64,000 bases of DNA, taken from assembly GCA_047967505.1 (NCBI GenBank), contig CM106538.1; one strand, 5' to 3'. The notes below the pieces were generated by a model, which worked only from the letters and a program-made list of their open reading frames with translations, was not told the DNA's origin and ran no database searches. Positions within the stretch are counted from its first letter, which is position 1. Each line of letters opens with the position of its first letter. Positions 31,700-43,259 of the stretch are shown one piece after another. This DNA comes from Dipteris shenzhenensis. Lineage: Eukaryota; Polypodiophyta; Polypodiopsida; Gleicheniales. The position numbers and the translations under genes are program-made.

Positions 31700-33553
31700 T
31701 TTTATGATTTTGAATTTTGTGCGCACTGTCTCTATGGGAAACATACTAAATCAGTCCATAAAAGAACGGGAAAGAAAGAGCTTGAAAAGCTTAATTTGGT
31801 GCATTCAGATGTATGTGGTCCCATGCCTACATGGTCATTAGGCGAGGCTTAATACTATGTGACTTTTATTGATGATGCAACTAGGAAGGTGTGGGCTTAT
31901 GCTATGGCTTGGAAGAGCAATGTATTTCAGGTATTTCAGAAATGGCTGGCTTTGGTTGAACATCAATCAAGTAGAATGCTTCAATGCCTACAAATTGACA
32001 ATGATGGAGAGTCTCTCTCATGACTTTTAACATTTATGTGATACACGAGAGGGAGCTCACGCCCCCTCATACTCCAAAGAAAAAAGATGAGCCGCACCAT
32101 TTAGGAAAGGTTGCTGTGTATGCATTCCAATGCAATTCTTTCTGGTGGTTTTTGGGCTGAGACAATGCAGACTGCAGTGCATGTGATCAATAGATCACCT
32201 AGTAAGAGTTTGGTGGTGGTATTCCTTAAGAGGCATGGAGTGGGAAGAAGCCCTCTTACTCTCATTTGCGTATATTTGGGTGTGAGGCATATGCACATGT
32301 GACAAAAGAGCTTTGGAAGAAGCTAGATCCTAAGTCTAGGAAATGCATCTTTCTAGGTTATGGTGAAAGTGGAGAGATGGGCTATCGGCTCTGAGATCCC
32401 AAAGCAAAGAAGATCATACGAAGTGGTGATGTGGTATTCAACGAGAAGAAGATGCATAAGACATCCATGAGGGACGTGGAAATGAGGAGAATCACTTTCC
32501 AATATCTGAATCCACTTGTAAATGTTAATAGGCAGTAAGTTGTCCATGCACCGATGGTGTCACCAGGTACTCGGACAGGTACACAATCAAGGGCAGATGA
32601 TGAATCATCTATTAATTGGTGGAAATGAATGTTTATGATATGCAGGCAGGACAGCAAGCTGAAATGCCCTTGAGAAGATCAATTGACCGCCTACTGATAG
32701 ATTTGTTCCAGGGGCAGAGTATGTGATGCTTACTAATTGCGGGGAGCCTTCTTGCTATAGGGAGGTTGTAATGCGTGAGGATCAGCGCAAGTGGGAGTAT
32801 GCTATGTAATAAGAGATGAATTCACTCATGAAAAATAAGAGTTGGGACTTGGTTTCTTTGCCACATGGAAAGAAAGCATTGCCATGTAAATGGGTCTATA
32901 AGATGAAGGTCGCAGGCGTTGATGTGCCTAAGTACAAGACCCGTTTGGTTGCTAAAGGGTTCAAGTAAGAGAAGGGAGTGGACTTTGATGAGATATTCTT
33001 TCTGATTGTGAAGATGACCACACTTAGATGCGTACTTGGACTTGTGGCAGCAGAGGATATGGAGCTTATGCATATGGATGTCAAGACTACTTTCTTACTA
33101 GGCATCTTCATGAGGAAATTTACATGGTACAGCCAAAAGGCTTTGAAGAAAAGGGCAAAAAGTATTTGGTTTGCAAGCTGAAAAAGAGTCTCTATAGCCT
33201 TAAGTAAGCGCCCATAGAATGGTATATGAAGTGAGATTGATCACTACCTCTTTAATAGAAGAGCTAAGGATAATAGCCTCATACTCTTGGCACTTTATGT
33301 GGATGATATGCTATTGGCTAGCAAGAATACTTATGAGCTAGATGCATTGAAAGCCAAGTTGCATGAGGCCTTTGACATGAAAGATTTGAGACCTGTAGGT
33401 CACATTCTTAGTATGCGCATCACACGCGGGAGTAGGAAACTCCTTTGGCTTTCACAAAAGGAGTATGTTACAAAAGCATTGTAGTGTTTTAATATGGAGG
33501 GGGGGGGAAGGTAGTAAGTACTCCATTACCTCCATATGTGAAACTGAGTCGGG
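31700..33553 (+). pseudogene. Ty1/copia integrase and reverse transcriptase fragment
   Basis: Plus-strand copy of the same family as the copia element at the right edge. Integrase text starts with FCAHCLYGKHTKS, then LNLVHSDVCGPMP and YVTFIDDATRKVWAYA. RT text includes NKSWDLVSLPHGKKALPCKW, MEMELMHMDVKTTF-like and the catalytic ALYVDDMLLASKNTYELDAL, then KLLWLSQKEYVTKA. It breaks off at about 33553 inside the RT-RNase H linker (PLPPYVKLS). There are multiple stops and frame changes. It keeps the Trp codon (33446-33448) that is a stop in the right-edge copy. Confidence 0.9.
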
Positions 33554-34407
33554 GACATTCACGTTTAACTTTTTATTACTGTGAATAATGACTTTGACTT
33601 ATTAGTACTTGATTTATCATGTTGGCTAGAGATATAACATTGATAGAATTTTTAATGGTTGTTTGGAGAGATTTTTTTTAAACTCCCTATCGACATTTCG
33701 ATTATTATGATTCTCTAGACTAGAAAATATCAAAGCAAGCTTGTATCATCATTTTAAACATTTTGTATACCTTGTTAACTCAACACAAGACTAGCATTAA
33801 GAAATCAACATATAAGCTCCTTTATTGAGAAATATCCTATTTCATCACCTCTTTGAATGTACATGTGAATGAGATCATAGAGGGTCGTGGATCTAATCCA
33901 AACTAAGATTCTCAAATCTTTTAAAACTTGCATTGAATAACTTAATATATATTTAATTGATGTCATAAAATTTGTTAATCCAAGTGTGCTTTCTCTCCTT
34001 GATTGAGGATCCAAGTACTTTCTCCTTTTCTTCGGTTTGAAAGTGAACTTTTTCTTGTTTGAAAGATTTAAGCCTTGCATCAATGTGTTTGGAATCAAAC
34101 CTTTCAATGTCCAAGACTTTTAGGAATTTGCAAAGTGCAAATGTATCAATCAATGATAAAAATAGCATTCAAAACTCACTAATAACTTTCTTCATTGTGA
34201 CATTATGTTCATACAAATATTATTTTCCTCTACTTCACCATATGCATCCTATAAAGAGTGCAGCATCCTATAGAGAGTGCAGACAAAAAGGAAGAGCTGC
34301 GTGCATGAATGTGCATGATGCATCCTATAGAGTGCATCCTATAGAGAGTGCAAACGAAAAGGAAGAGATGCATGAATGTGTATGTGCATGTGCATGCATG
34401 TATACAT

Positions 34408-34455
<48 letters not shown>

Positions 34456-34533
34456 CAAATCAAGTCAAGGCCGACTTTGCAGTTGCATGCATCAATGTGT
34501 TAGTGCTGCGTGCATACAGCATGCATGTGTGTG

Positions 34534-34580
<47 letters not shown>

Positions 34581-35100
34581 CAAATCCATTTCCATAATAT
34601 TCTTTTTTTAGAATAATACATCAATAAAAAAACTCCATCAAGCACTCTTCGAGCACAAACGGTTTACGGAACCCATCAGCCAAAATGCTTGACTTAATCT
34701 GGTAGCGGGAATGAGTGATTCCATAATACAATAAGCAAAAGAAACGTAGATCTAGCAAGTATACTATTCATTCACAATACCTGCAGCAATGAGACCAACA
34801 AGATGCATCTGCAGACCATTTCGAAGCCAATATGCGGCTTTTTAAAGAGAGGGACTACTATTAACACAGTCAACTTTGTTCACATCCAATGTCAAAATTC
34901 ACAGGCACATGTATCATGTGACTATCAAATTAACAAAACAATAGCCATTCATATTGTAACTAAAGAGATGCATCGGGGTTTGTGTAAAATGTATAAACCC
35001 GGAGAACTCAATGTAACACAACGATGCAAGTAACAAGAGAGTATATATATTAGCTATACATGTAAAAAAGTTTTACACCTGCAGAAAGTATCTCGGAAAC
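33554..35100. other. Gene-poor stretch with short tandem repeats and two (GA)n tracts
   Basis: 'gcatcctatagagagtgca' and variants recur four times between about 34245 and 34352. They are followed by 'aaaaggaagag' copies and (GA)n runs at 34409-34451 and 34537-34578. Open frames of Arg-Glu repeats here are repeat artefacts. No domain was recognised. Confidence 0.7.
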
Positions 35101-35191
35101 ATGATGCCCTTTACAGCGATGTATGTATTGAAGTCCCTCAGCTACAATAAATCAATGAATAATCCGGCTCTCATCAGATTCAAACAAATGT

Positions 35192-35398
35192 TTAGCATAA
35201 TACTGCACCCGCAACGAGAGAAAGGAGACTCAGCACAGCCACAAAGATTGGGGCCGTTGCTGTATTCCAGTCTGCTCCAGACATTGGTGACGGAGCAGGG
35301 CTCTCTTGGCCCATCACGGTCGCGCTGCACAGCAGCAGAAAAGCGCTGATTGCAGCAGCCAAAACTGTGAAGAAGAAGGATTCAGATCGCAGAGCCAT
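35192..35398 (-). CDS. Arabinogalactan-peptide-like GPI-anchored protein
   Basis: A 68-residue protein of the AG-peptide class, very short cell-surface proteoglycan backbones in plants. Residues 1-30 form a signal peptide (hydrophobic core FFFTVLAAAISAFLLLC) ending VMG before QESPAPSPMSG. Pro residues in SPAPSP are the usual sites for hydroxylation and arabinogalactan addition. A C-terminal hydrophobic tail (APIFVAVLSLLSLVAGAVLC) fits replacement by a GPI anchor, with the likely attachment residue in the SGAD part. Length and order match the family. The start is the Met at 35398; the frame also extends upstream to 35503, but that part runs across a likely splice acceptor. No interruption. Family known; anchor and glycosylation inferred. 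Confidence 0.85.
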   Translation of the reverse strand: MALRSESFFFTVLAAAISAFLLLCSATVMGQESPAPSPMSGADWNTATAPIFVAVLSLLSLVAGAVLC

Positions 35399-35449
35399 TT
35401 TCTCGAAGCAAAGTCTGTCAACTACTGTGCCTTTGTCTGCAACTGTCAC

Positions 35450-35967
35450 CTGTACAGTGACAAACAAACGAGAAGTCATGACATAACCGTCAAACACAAA
35501 CAATACATATACGCATCAGTAGTCATTTCAAGTCCTGATTCAAGATTCTGGACAGCTCCCCCGCTCATATGCTACCCAAGAAGTCCCAAAAACCACTGAA
35601 AAACTGGACCTCCGCTAAAATTCTTTCATAGCTGTTCCCGATCAAGACTTGCCGTGTCATTCTGCGAGCATCGCTTGGAAACAGAAAAAGGCAAGCGTTC
35701 TCTTTCGCTGTTGCGGATCGAAAGCAAAGCCCTCCTGCCCTGCTTTTCGCTACCCGTCTCCTCCTTCCTACATCGCCCACTACTCGAGTTTCCCCGGAGA
35801 GATTTTTTTCCAAAATAGCGACATCCTAACGCTACAGATTCTCCATCCTCGGTGTTGATTCAAGCTCCCCGCAACACATCCGAGGAACCCAAAAGAGAGG
35901 AAACCAGAGAGAGAAACGAGAGAGCGATGGGTCGAATCAAAATTCAGAGGAGAGGCTAATATGTTAC
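35450..35967 (-). other. Predicted 5' UTR intron of the AGP gene
   Basis: Minus strand: exon 1 ends ...CTCCAG, followed by GTAACATATT from 35967, a strong plant donor. The proposed acceptor is ...TTTGTCACTGTACAG ending at 35450, about 50 bases before the start codon. AG dinucleotides a few bases downstream are alternatives. Length is about 518 bp. Inferred from splice consensus only. Confidence 0.55.
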
Positions 35968-36116
35968 CTGGAGCGAGAGAGCAAGCAAGCAGCAGGGGCG
36001 ATCGATCGATCGATCGGGGGGTGAACTGAATGGAGGAAAGAAAGAAAGAACTTCGAAGGCAGAGAGCAAGGCGGTGAGTGATCTGAGGGTGCCAGGAAGA
36101 GGGAACTGCATACGAA

Positions 36117-36124
36117 TATATATA
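36117..36124 (-). promoter_or_regulatory. TATA box of the AGP gene
   Basis: TATATATA on the minus strand lies about 150 bases upstream of the proposed exon 1 donor. Transcription would start near 36085-36090. The leader contains (GATC)4 at 36000-36016 and a short GAAA repeat. Confidence 0.55.
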
Positions 36125-36700
36125 CAACAGAGACGAGCTGGCAACGTGGAGCTTTGCTGGCCGTCGGCTGGAAGATCCGACGGCCAGCGAGGCTTGTCAG
36201 CGTAGCCTGCACGCCGTAGAACCTGCCTGCCGTTGCGGCCCCGAAACCGCTGATGACGCCAGCAGCGCACGGCTTTTCTGCCCGCAAAACCGCTGATGAC
36301 GCCATCCTTTTTCGTCCCAAAACCAGGATCCGCCCTCGCCATACCGCGTTGTTTCCCAAACCGCTGTTTTCTTTGGTCCTGGAATGCTTTCCAGCCTTTT
36401 GCCACGTGTTGCCATTCAGTTGGCCCTTCACTTTCCTTTCCACCCTTTCCACAACACCTACCTTGTATCTTGGCGTAGGGGGGAAAAAAAAACCAAAAAA
36501 AAAAGCAACCTTTCTCATTTGCTCCCTACGCCATTTTTTGCATCAATCTTCAACCCTAGCAACCTTTCTCATCGCTCCTATTTTGCATCAACCTTCAGCA
36601 CGTTATTGTATTGTCCTTAAAAGTCTCTTCCTCGTTCACTTCTTTTCATTGATTATTGGCCCTACTAGGGAACTCTTGGGAGATTGTTGGTATTTTGGGT
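36125..36700 (-). promoter_or_regulatory. GC-richer upstream region of the AGP gene
   Basis: Upstream of the TATA box the sequence becomes GC-rich to about 36420, with 'aaaccgctgatgacgcca' repeated at 36244 and 36290. Long open frames on both strands here reflect composition and show no domain. Probably promoter and upstream sequence. Confidence 0.4.
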
Positions 36701-39600
36701 CCCAGATGGAAGTCAAGTTGACCAATTACAGATGTCAATAGTTTTTGTTACGTGCAATAGTTTGTTAATGTATGGTTACCTTTCCTCATGTGACTCTTCC
36801 TTTCATTAAAGCAAGGCCATAGTGGTTTTGCCACCTTGTTAAATATCTCCTAGGTCTATGTCTCTTCCCTTCTTCCATGTGCCACATTTTTAGACTGACT
36901 TATTCTTTACGTAGGGAGCCTGGTGAAGTATTGTACTCCTTTGACTCCACTTGTTTGTATATTAACTCGTAGGTTGAAAGGGTTCACATTTGCTTGCTTT
37001 TTAAAAGTTTGTAAAGCTCTTTTTAAAATATTTTAAAGCTATTGTTGCCTTTTCTTATAAAGAAAGTGGACTTCCTGATCACCACTACGCATCCCACCTT
37101 CCTAAATCCTCTCTTGAATCTAGTCCCTCGCTTCCAAAAGTATGTATCAACTAAAAGCAACTATTTGGCTGAAAACAAGTGCATTGGAGTGGAACTTGAG
37201 CCGATGGTGTGATCAGTAAACATCATAACTTTATTTATTCAATAAAATAACTATTCGTACAAAATAAACTTTGTTGATATTAATAGCTAGTAAGAACAAC
37301 CTACTATATATATCTTGTGACCTTGCCCATGTTGCCATTATCTCCTAGGTTGATATGTGCACTTGTGTGTTTCTTAATAATTAGAATGCTATGATTTTGA
37401 CATTGCGTGTTTTTATATAACTACAAAATGAGTCAGTATTGTGGATATCTTTCACAATAGAAATGCAAACTTTTTTTATGAATGAGTGTGTAGAAGAAGT
37501 TTTATTACTTGTTATTTTATTTTGTTTGTAATGTTCATCCCTACACTTGTCCTTGTGAATGACTGAATGATTTTAGAAAAATTATTCTTATGCTTGTTCT
37601 TGTTGAATGAAGTTAGCATTCTTTCACTTGTGATTTTAGGAGGACTATCCAAGGCAGAGGACCTTTATTGACTCAACACACATAATTTATTTGCATTCAT
37701 TTTGGGGGACATCCTAGGGCAGAGTACCCTTAGACACACACACAAAATAAAAAATGTAGATCTCTCAGAATGAGAGATGCTCCCCGAGTAGCTGCTTGCA
37801 CACAAGTGTGTACATCCCTCCAAGTTGATGATGTGTCGATGAAGATCATGGCAAGAATGGCCCAAATATATGTCAATGAAGGCCATGGGAGCAACTACCA
37901 AGGGCAATTACTACATGACTCTCAAAGTGTTGCAATGTGAGTCACCAAGGTCGGAGCAAAGCCTAAATTCTAAGCAATTATGTCCAAGGGGGCAAATTTC
38001 CCAAATGGATGCCCAAAATAATAATGAAATTATACAATGTTGAGAGGAAAGCCCTAAATTTTTACATGCAGGAGGCTTCAATATAGCTCAAAGAATACAA
38101 AAATCAGGAAAGCCCTAAAATCTAAAAATTAGGGTTTAGCAAAAAATTAGGGTTTCTAAAAAATTGGGGCTTTGCAAATTTTCTTGTATGGAAGGATGCC
38201 TATAGCTCTTAGGAGGCCTCATATCATGAAAACCACATTTTTTATTTTTTATTTTGCTCAAAGATTGAGTAAACTAGAGATGGTGACTTTTAGGGTTTTG
38301 GGGCAACCAAGATATTCAGATAGGTCCCAAATCTGCAAGGCGGCTCATTCAGTGCACTAGAGCAATCTACAAGGCAACTCATTCAGTGCACTAGAGTAGA
38401 AAGTAGATCTTATGCTCGAGCAGAGGTGATGAAGACGCACGTCAGGGGATAGAGATTGTATAAGTATTGCTTCAAGTCGGCGTAGAGCAATAGTACGACG
38501 AGCTAGTGCACCTTCAAATGATTGTTGATTAGTAGGATACACAGATCACGAGCAGTTGACAGAGCCTACATTGTCAATCTTCTATGCACACCTGTGACGC
38601 TCTACATGAACTGCTAATGGATGAGGCTGATACTTGTGAGCACATGAAGGTGGATGACACATAAGCAATAGGTTGGTTGCTGCTTTTTGGTTGGAAGAAC
38701 TCAGTAATCATGCTATGAGTGGAGTCTGGATGTATCATGATCTCCCCTCCATGCCGTGAGCAATTGCTCCCTATGTCATATGGCCTCATGAATTTTCCCT
38801 CAAGAACATGGACAAATGTCCTCTAGATTTGCATATGATCAGCCTTGAGCTTGCCAAAAGGAAATATGCAAGCTGAATACAGTCAAACAGCAGTCTAACT
38901 ATTACATATCAAGAATTGTTACAAAGAAGACCCCAAAAGGAGTTATAACTACCCACTATGGTTCTTTGTAACTTCCATTCATGTATATGACTTGTGACCT
39001 TCCAACTTCCACATGACTTTGACTTAGCCTAGGTGCCCAAATACCCCTCAACACCTGGCACACCTGGTGGTATAACTTTTTGCAAAAAAGTGGAAGACTC
39101 GAACCCTTCCTAACCTTGATGGTGTAGGTTTTACTGATTGCAATTGTACCGTTTCATGGCTACATGCCAATGTTGGGAACCCATGAAATAGAGTAGAATC
39201 CATGCATGTTCATATAAAATGAATAAGTAGAACCATGCATGAATCAACATGTTCACATTCCACTGGCACGGAATGGACAGATTGCTCTGATCAAGCAAAA
39301 AGGAATAGGTCGATGAAGCTCCAACATCTGCAACATATGTTGGTGTAGAGTCCTCAAAGAAATCATTGATTTGTCTTTGAACCATCTGCATTTGACCTTG
39401 ATAAATCCATTGAAATAATGAATTCTAAATCAGCTTTAACTCCTTGATTAAATTCTGATTTCTATCTTGAATCTGACATAGTAGGACTGAGATCAGATTA
39501 TTGTCGAAATCCAATTTGACTATCAAAATCTTTCCAATTAAAGAATTTGAAAACATTCCTGTAAAGCTCATATATAGCAGAAACTTGCTATCAAGTTGAA
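36701..39600. other. About 2.9 kb without a recognised gene
   Basis: Short open stretches only. Two 'ttagggttt' words occur at about 38130-38155, too few for a telomeric tract. 'actcattcagtgcactagag' is duplicated near 38345 and 38376. A B-box-like 'gggttcgagtc' on the minus strand near 39090 has no matching A box. Confidence 0.4.
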
Positions 39601-40041
39601 TTTTGAAAAATAAATCAGAAATAGGAGAATAGATAGTCAGACTAGTAGGCTACAGTATCAGATTGTCATCAAACTCAAACTGCAGTCGAACTGTTGGACT
39701 GTTTGTCCCCATTATGCCAATTGTTTGGTCATTATTTAATGAACTAAAGATCACAAAAAGTACTGTCAGACCTTCAAAACTTTGTTCTACTGGGATGAAA
39801 TTGAAAATCCATCTTTTGAACTATTTCCAACCTTCAAAATGCATCCAACTGCTGTCAGACTGCCTAGAATTGTTGGACTGCTATGGAACACCATTTTCTA
39901 TCATAAAGAGCATAAAAATAGATAATGTCAATCCATCCATGTTTTTTGCACTTGCTTTTACTGATATTAAACCTTCAAGGCTTCGTTTGAAGTGCTTCTG
40001 ACCTTCAGACTGCTGCATCCAGATTACCTTAAACTATCAAA

Positions 40042-40827
40042 TTATAGTCTGATCACTTGCTCAATATCTGATTTTTGTTTTTCTTTATTGCAAACCTGAA
40101 TGTGCTGACCTTGATCATGTTTGTAGTGTCGAAATTTTTTTGGTATGAAGTAGAGGTGATTAGGGAACTCCTCCAGGCTCTTTTGGCTCCATTTTGGGCT
40201 CTCTTGGATCCAGGTTAAGTTCCTCCTTTTCCCTTCATCTTTCATCCTTTGAATTTCATTATCATCAGCATCAACATCATCATTATCATTTTTTGATTTT
40301 GTTTTGGTTGTATTTGAATTTGAATTTTGTATTTGTGCATCTTCCCAAACTATTGGAACTTTGCCACAGCAAGGATCTGACTTGGAATCTCCATCTGACG
40401 TCTTTTCTTTGCTTGCTTCTTCTTCAACATTCTGAATATGTGCCATCTTTGTAGCATCTTTTTTACATCTGTGGTTATCAACTTGAATAGCATCATTAGA
40501 AACATCATGATCTGAAATATTATCTTCAACATTGACATCAAACCATTCGTTTATTTCTGGCTTTGATTGTTGATTCATTTGTTTATCCCTCAATAGGAAA
40601 AAGATGAAAACATGAGCATACTGCATAATCGTCAATATCTTCTTCATCTCATCATCACACATGAAATTTGCAATCTTTGCATAATCAATATCATAACCAT
40701 CAGAAACAACATCAGCTTCATTGCTTTGACATACTTTAACATGATTGGTTGGAATTGAATTAGGAATGTAGTCCAAACCTTCCTTGTTTGTAAGGGCTTC
40801 TGTATTCAAGCTCCACAAAGATTGCAT
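40042..40827 (-). pseudogene. Unknown acidic reading frame, third of three
   Basis: 261 residues, rich in Asp, Glu, Lys and Asn (for example KTKSKNDNDDVDADDNEIQ). A more aromatic end, NLTWIQESPKWSQKSLEEFP then NHLYFIPKKFRHYKHDQG, looks like a conserved block. No domain recognised. It probably belonged to the same ancestral reading frame as the two upstream pieces (41.8 to 40.0 kb, minus strand). Confidence 0.4.
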
Positions 40828-41050
40828 GAGGATTGATCTTCTCTTGCTTCCACATCACATCAATGGCAAAAGATGGTGCAAAGGTATAGCATGCACACTC
40901 CTCATATGTCTCCTCTAAGTTTTGATCGTCTTTGGTCAAAAAGCAAATCTCTTTATCATCATTTGTTGATCCAAGTTCTTCTTGCTCTATTTGTTGATGA
41001 AAAGTTACTGAACTTATAGGCATTGGATAATCTTCATAGACATCTACCAT
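40760..41050 (-). pseudogene. Unknown acidic reading frame, second of three
   Basis: 96 residues, acidic (QQIEQEELGSTNDDKEIC), with FAIDVMWKQEKINPHAIFVE near the end. Its end overlaps the start of the next frame by about 68 bases in another frame, as if a frameshift split one longer reading frame. No known domain. Confidence 0.35.
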
Positions 41051-41229
41051 GCTTAGAAACTTTTAAAAACTTATTTCCAATTGGTCAGACTTGCTATCCG
41101 CCTATTTGGGCTGCTTATTGTCAGACTGCTTGATGTCGAACTCTAGTCAGACTGCTGTCGGACTCCAGTCTAACTATTTGTATTGAATGTGATCTGAAAC
41201 ATTTGCATCCATTTGATTATGAACAAAAA

Positions 41230-41802
41230 TCACTGAATTATCATTGCAATTCTCACCGAGTTCTCACCAATATCTTTGAAATTTGAGTCGAAATCGGAAT
41301 TATTGTCCTCTTCATGCCCATATTCAGACTGTAGAATCTGAACTCTTTGTTGAAGCTCAGCAATCTCATTAATATGCTTATTCAATCTCCAATTACCTTT
41401 GTGAAATTTGATATGCCAAGATTTTGCCTTCTCAAGTAAAACTAAATATTTGGAAAATTTATCCAAGAGCTTTCTGGCCTTCCGATCAGACTTTGCCTCA
41501 CATAAAGTAGGAAAGATTTCATAGAACTTGTCATCCAAAAGTGAAGAACAATATTTCCTCTGATGACTGGATTGTTGGCAATGCTTACAAAAATTGAGAT
41601 AACAATCCTTTTCCACATAATCAGAATTTGAAGACATCACACAATGCATCCTCTGACACTTCTTTTTCTTTGACTTTCCCATGATAGGATCAGTAAATGA
41701 GAAAAGTAGAGATAATTGTACCTTTGATGATGCTTCAGACTGATCAGGCTTTAGAACTTGTCCATTGAAACTATGTCGGACAGTCTTCCTACAACTGAAC
41801 AC
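41230..41802 (-). pseudogene. Unknown protein with a CCHC zinc knuckle
   Basis: A 190-residue frame; a likely internal start is MGKSKKKK, about 41 residues in. It has a CX2CX4HX4C zinc knuckle (NFCKHCQQSSHQRKYC), as in retroelement Gag proteins, then a basic helical part (KARKLLDKFSKYLVLLEKAK) and a coiled-coil-like segment (NEIAELQQRVQILQSEYGHE) with an acidic Asp/Asn-rich end. I do not recognise the family. The knuckle and the following acidic frames on the same strand suggest a gag-like protein of an undetermined retroelement, but no RT was found nearby. Confidence 0.45.
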
Positions 41803-42060
41803 AAGTCAGAGCTCAATCCAACAAGAAAATCTTTTCCATTTCAGAATCTAAAAACATATACGAAAAGCTGATACAATTTAGAATCATGTCATCAAGTCGA
41901 ATTTGAAAGAGCCACTTAGAAATAGGAGAACAATGATTAGACTTCTGTCGGACCACACAGTCGGATTGTTTCCTGTCAGAGCAAGTTGGACTTTTGTCGA
42001 ACTGTGGTCGGACTATCTCCCTACAACCCAAAGATCAAAAACTGCATCCACTTGTCTGAC

Positions 42061-42474
42061 ATACATTCCCTTTGCTTCGGATTTGATGTTGAAAACTCAA
42101 GTTGCACTTTGAATCATCTAATAAACCTTTAATCTTTATCTTCAAGCTACCCTTTTTAGGATCATGTTTTGCTTCAAAATTTTACACTCAGATATTTGTG
42201 TACCTAGATAGCATGCTTCACTAAGTGCCTCACTTGTGGCGCACCATCAAATTGCCTCATTATTCCAAGCTCTATTGCGTCCATCTCTGGTACTCTAATG
42301 GATTCTAATCCAAAGTCTACTAGGACCACCTATTTTCTCTTTGTACTTCATTGGAGTTTCCTAAGAGGAGAGTCTTCCCTTATCTACAAAACCATGATAT
42401 CATCATCTAAGGTCTCACATGTGCTATGGGCCACTATGGCGACATCATGTGCATAGGATGATATATCTGGGAAA

Positions 42475-42548
<74 letters not shown>

Positions 42549-43259
42549 AGAGATTATTCAAATGATTATCAAAGGTATTTTTAAAATGGATCCACCAAAA
42601 ATGGAGAAGTTAATACATGACATCACACATGGATCCTACAATAAATGAATATCTAGATACATAAGCGATTACAATGTTAAAGTGATCCATGCCTTAGGAA
42701 CATCTAAATCAAGTATTCATTGTTGCATCAATACATGGTATCAAACAAATGTTGATATTTGTACCTTCACTTTTGGTAAGCTTTTAATGGGGAGAGTGTA
42801 CCCATCTTCCAAGAATGGCCTTAAAGTTCATCACACCCTTATGTGTATACCAATTCTCATCCATCTAGAGAAAATAAAACCATCACATGGTTTTCCTTGT
42901 GAGGAGACTTTTGATTAACTAATTTAATGAGAATTGGGAAACAATATTACTCTAAATTATGAGAATATGTAAAAATGTATAGTTAATAGAAGTGGAGAAC
43001 CATGAAGTTAAGAAAAGCTTACCTTTATCATGTCTTGCATCTCATTTTGTATCTCTTGTACCATTATGAGACCAATATATGAGTTATATTTATCAATAAC
43101 AACCACAATTACTATGATTTACTTGTTACGGAAGTGATTCTATCATTTAGAGAATATATTCAACATTATACAATGAGTATAATGTTGAGGATTCATCTCA
43201 ACATCATGTGTTCATAATGTGCATAGCACTAACACAAAGAGAGCTTAAGCCACAACGAT
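42061..43259. other. Unannotated stretch with a (GA)n tract at 42481-42544
   Basis: A pure GA dinucleotide run of about 64 bases. The open stretch 42682-42918 (+) has no recognised motif. Nothing else supported. Confidence 0.6.

Larger units (their letters stand above)
39601..42060 (-). repeat. Dispersed TCGGACT/TCAGACTG-type short words
   Basis: Words such as 'gtcagactg', 'gtcggactc', 'gtcgaactg' and 'tcggactatc' recur at irregular spacing, with clusters near 39680-39880, 41085-41180 and 41940-42010. They separate the decayed minus-strand reading frames and do not form a regular tandem array. Confidence 0.6.

Noticed and set aside
34059-34597. Frames ending in Arg-Glu repeats
   Set aside because: Caused by (GA)n tracts.
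36253-36741. 162-codon plus-strand and 184-codon minus-strand frames upstream of the AGP gene
   Set aside because: Frames open on both strands in GC-rich promoter DNA, with no domain and overlap with the predicted TATA/leader region.
38130-38160. Telomere-like 'ttagggttt' words
   Set aside because: Only two copies with spacing; not a telomeric array.
39060-39130. tRNA-like B box 'gggttcgagtc' on the minus strand with a T-arm-like stem
   Set aside because: No A box, acceptor stem or anticodon arm at the right distance; neither a tRNA nor a SINE can be supported.
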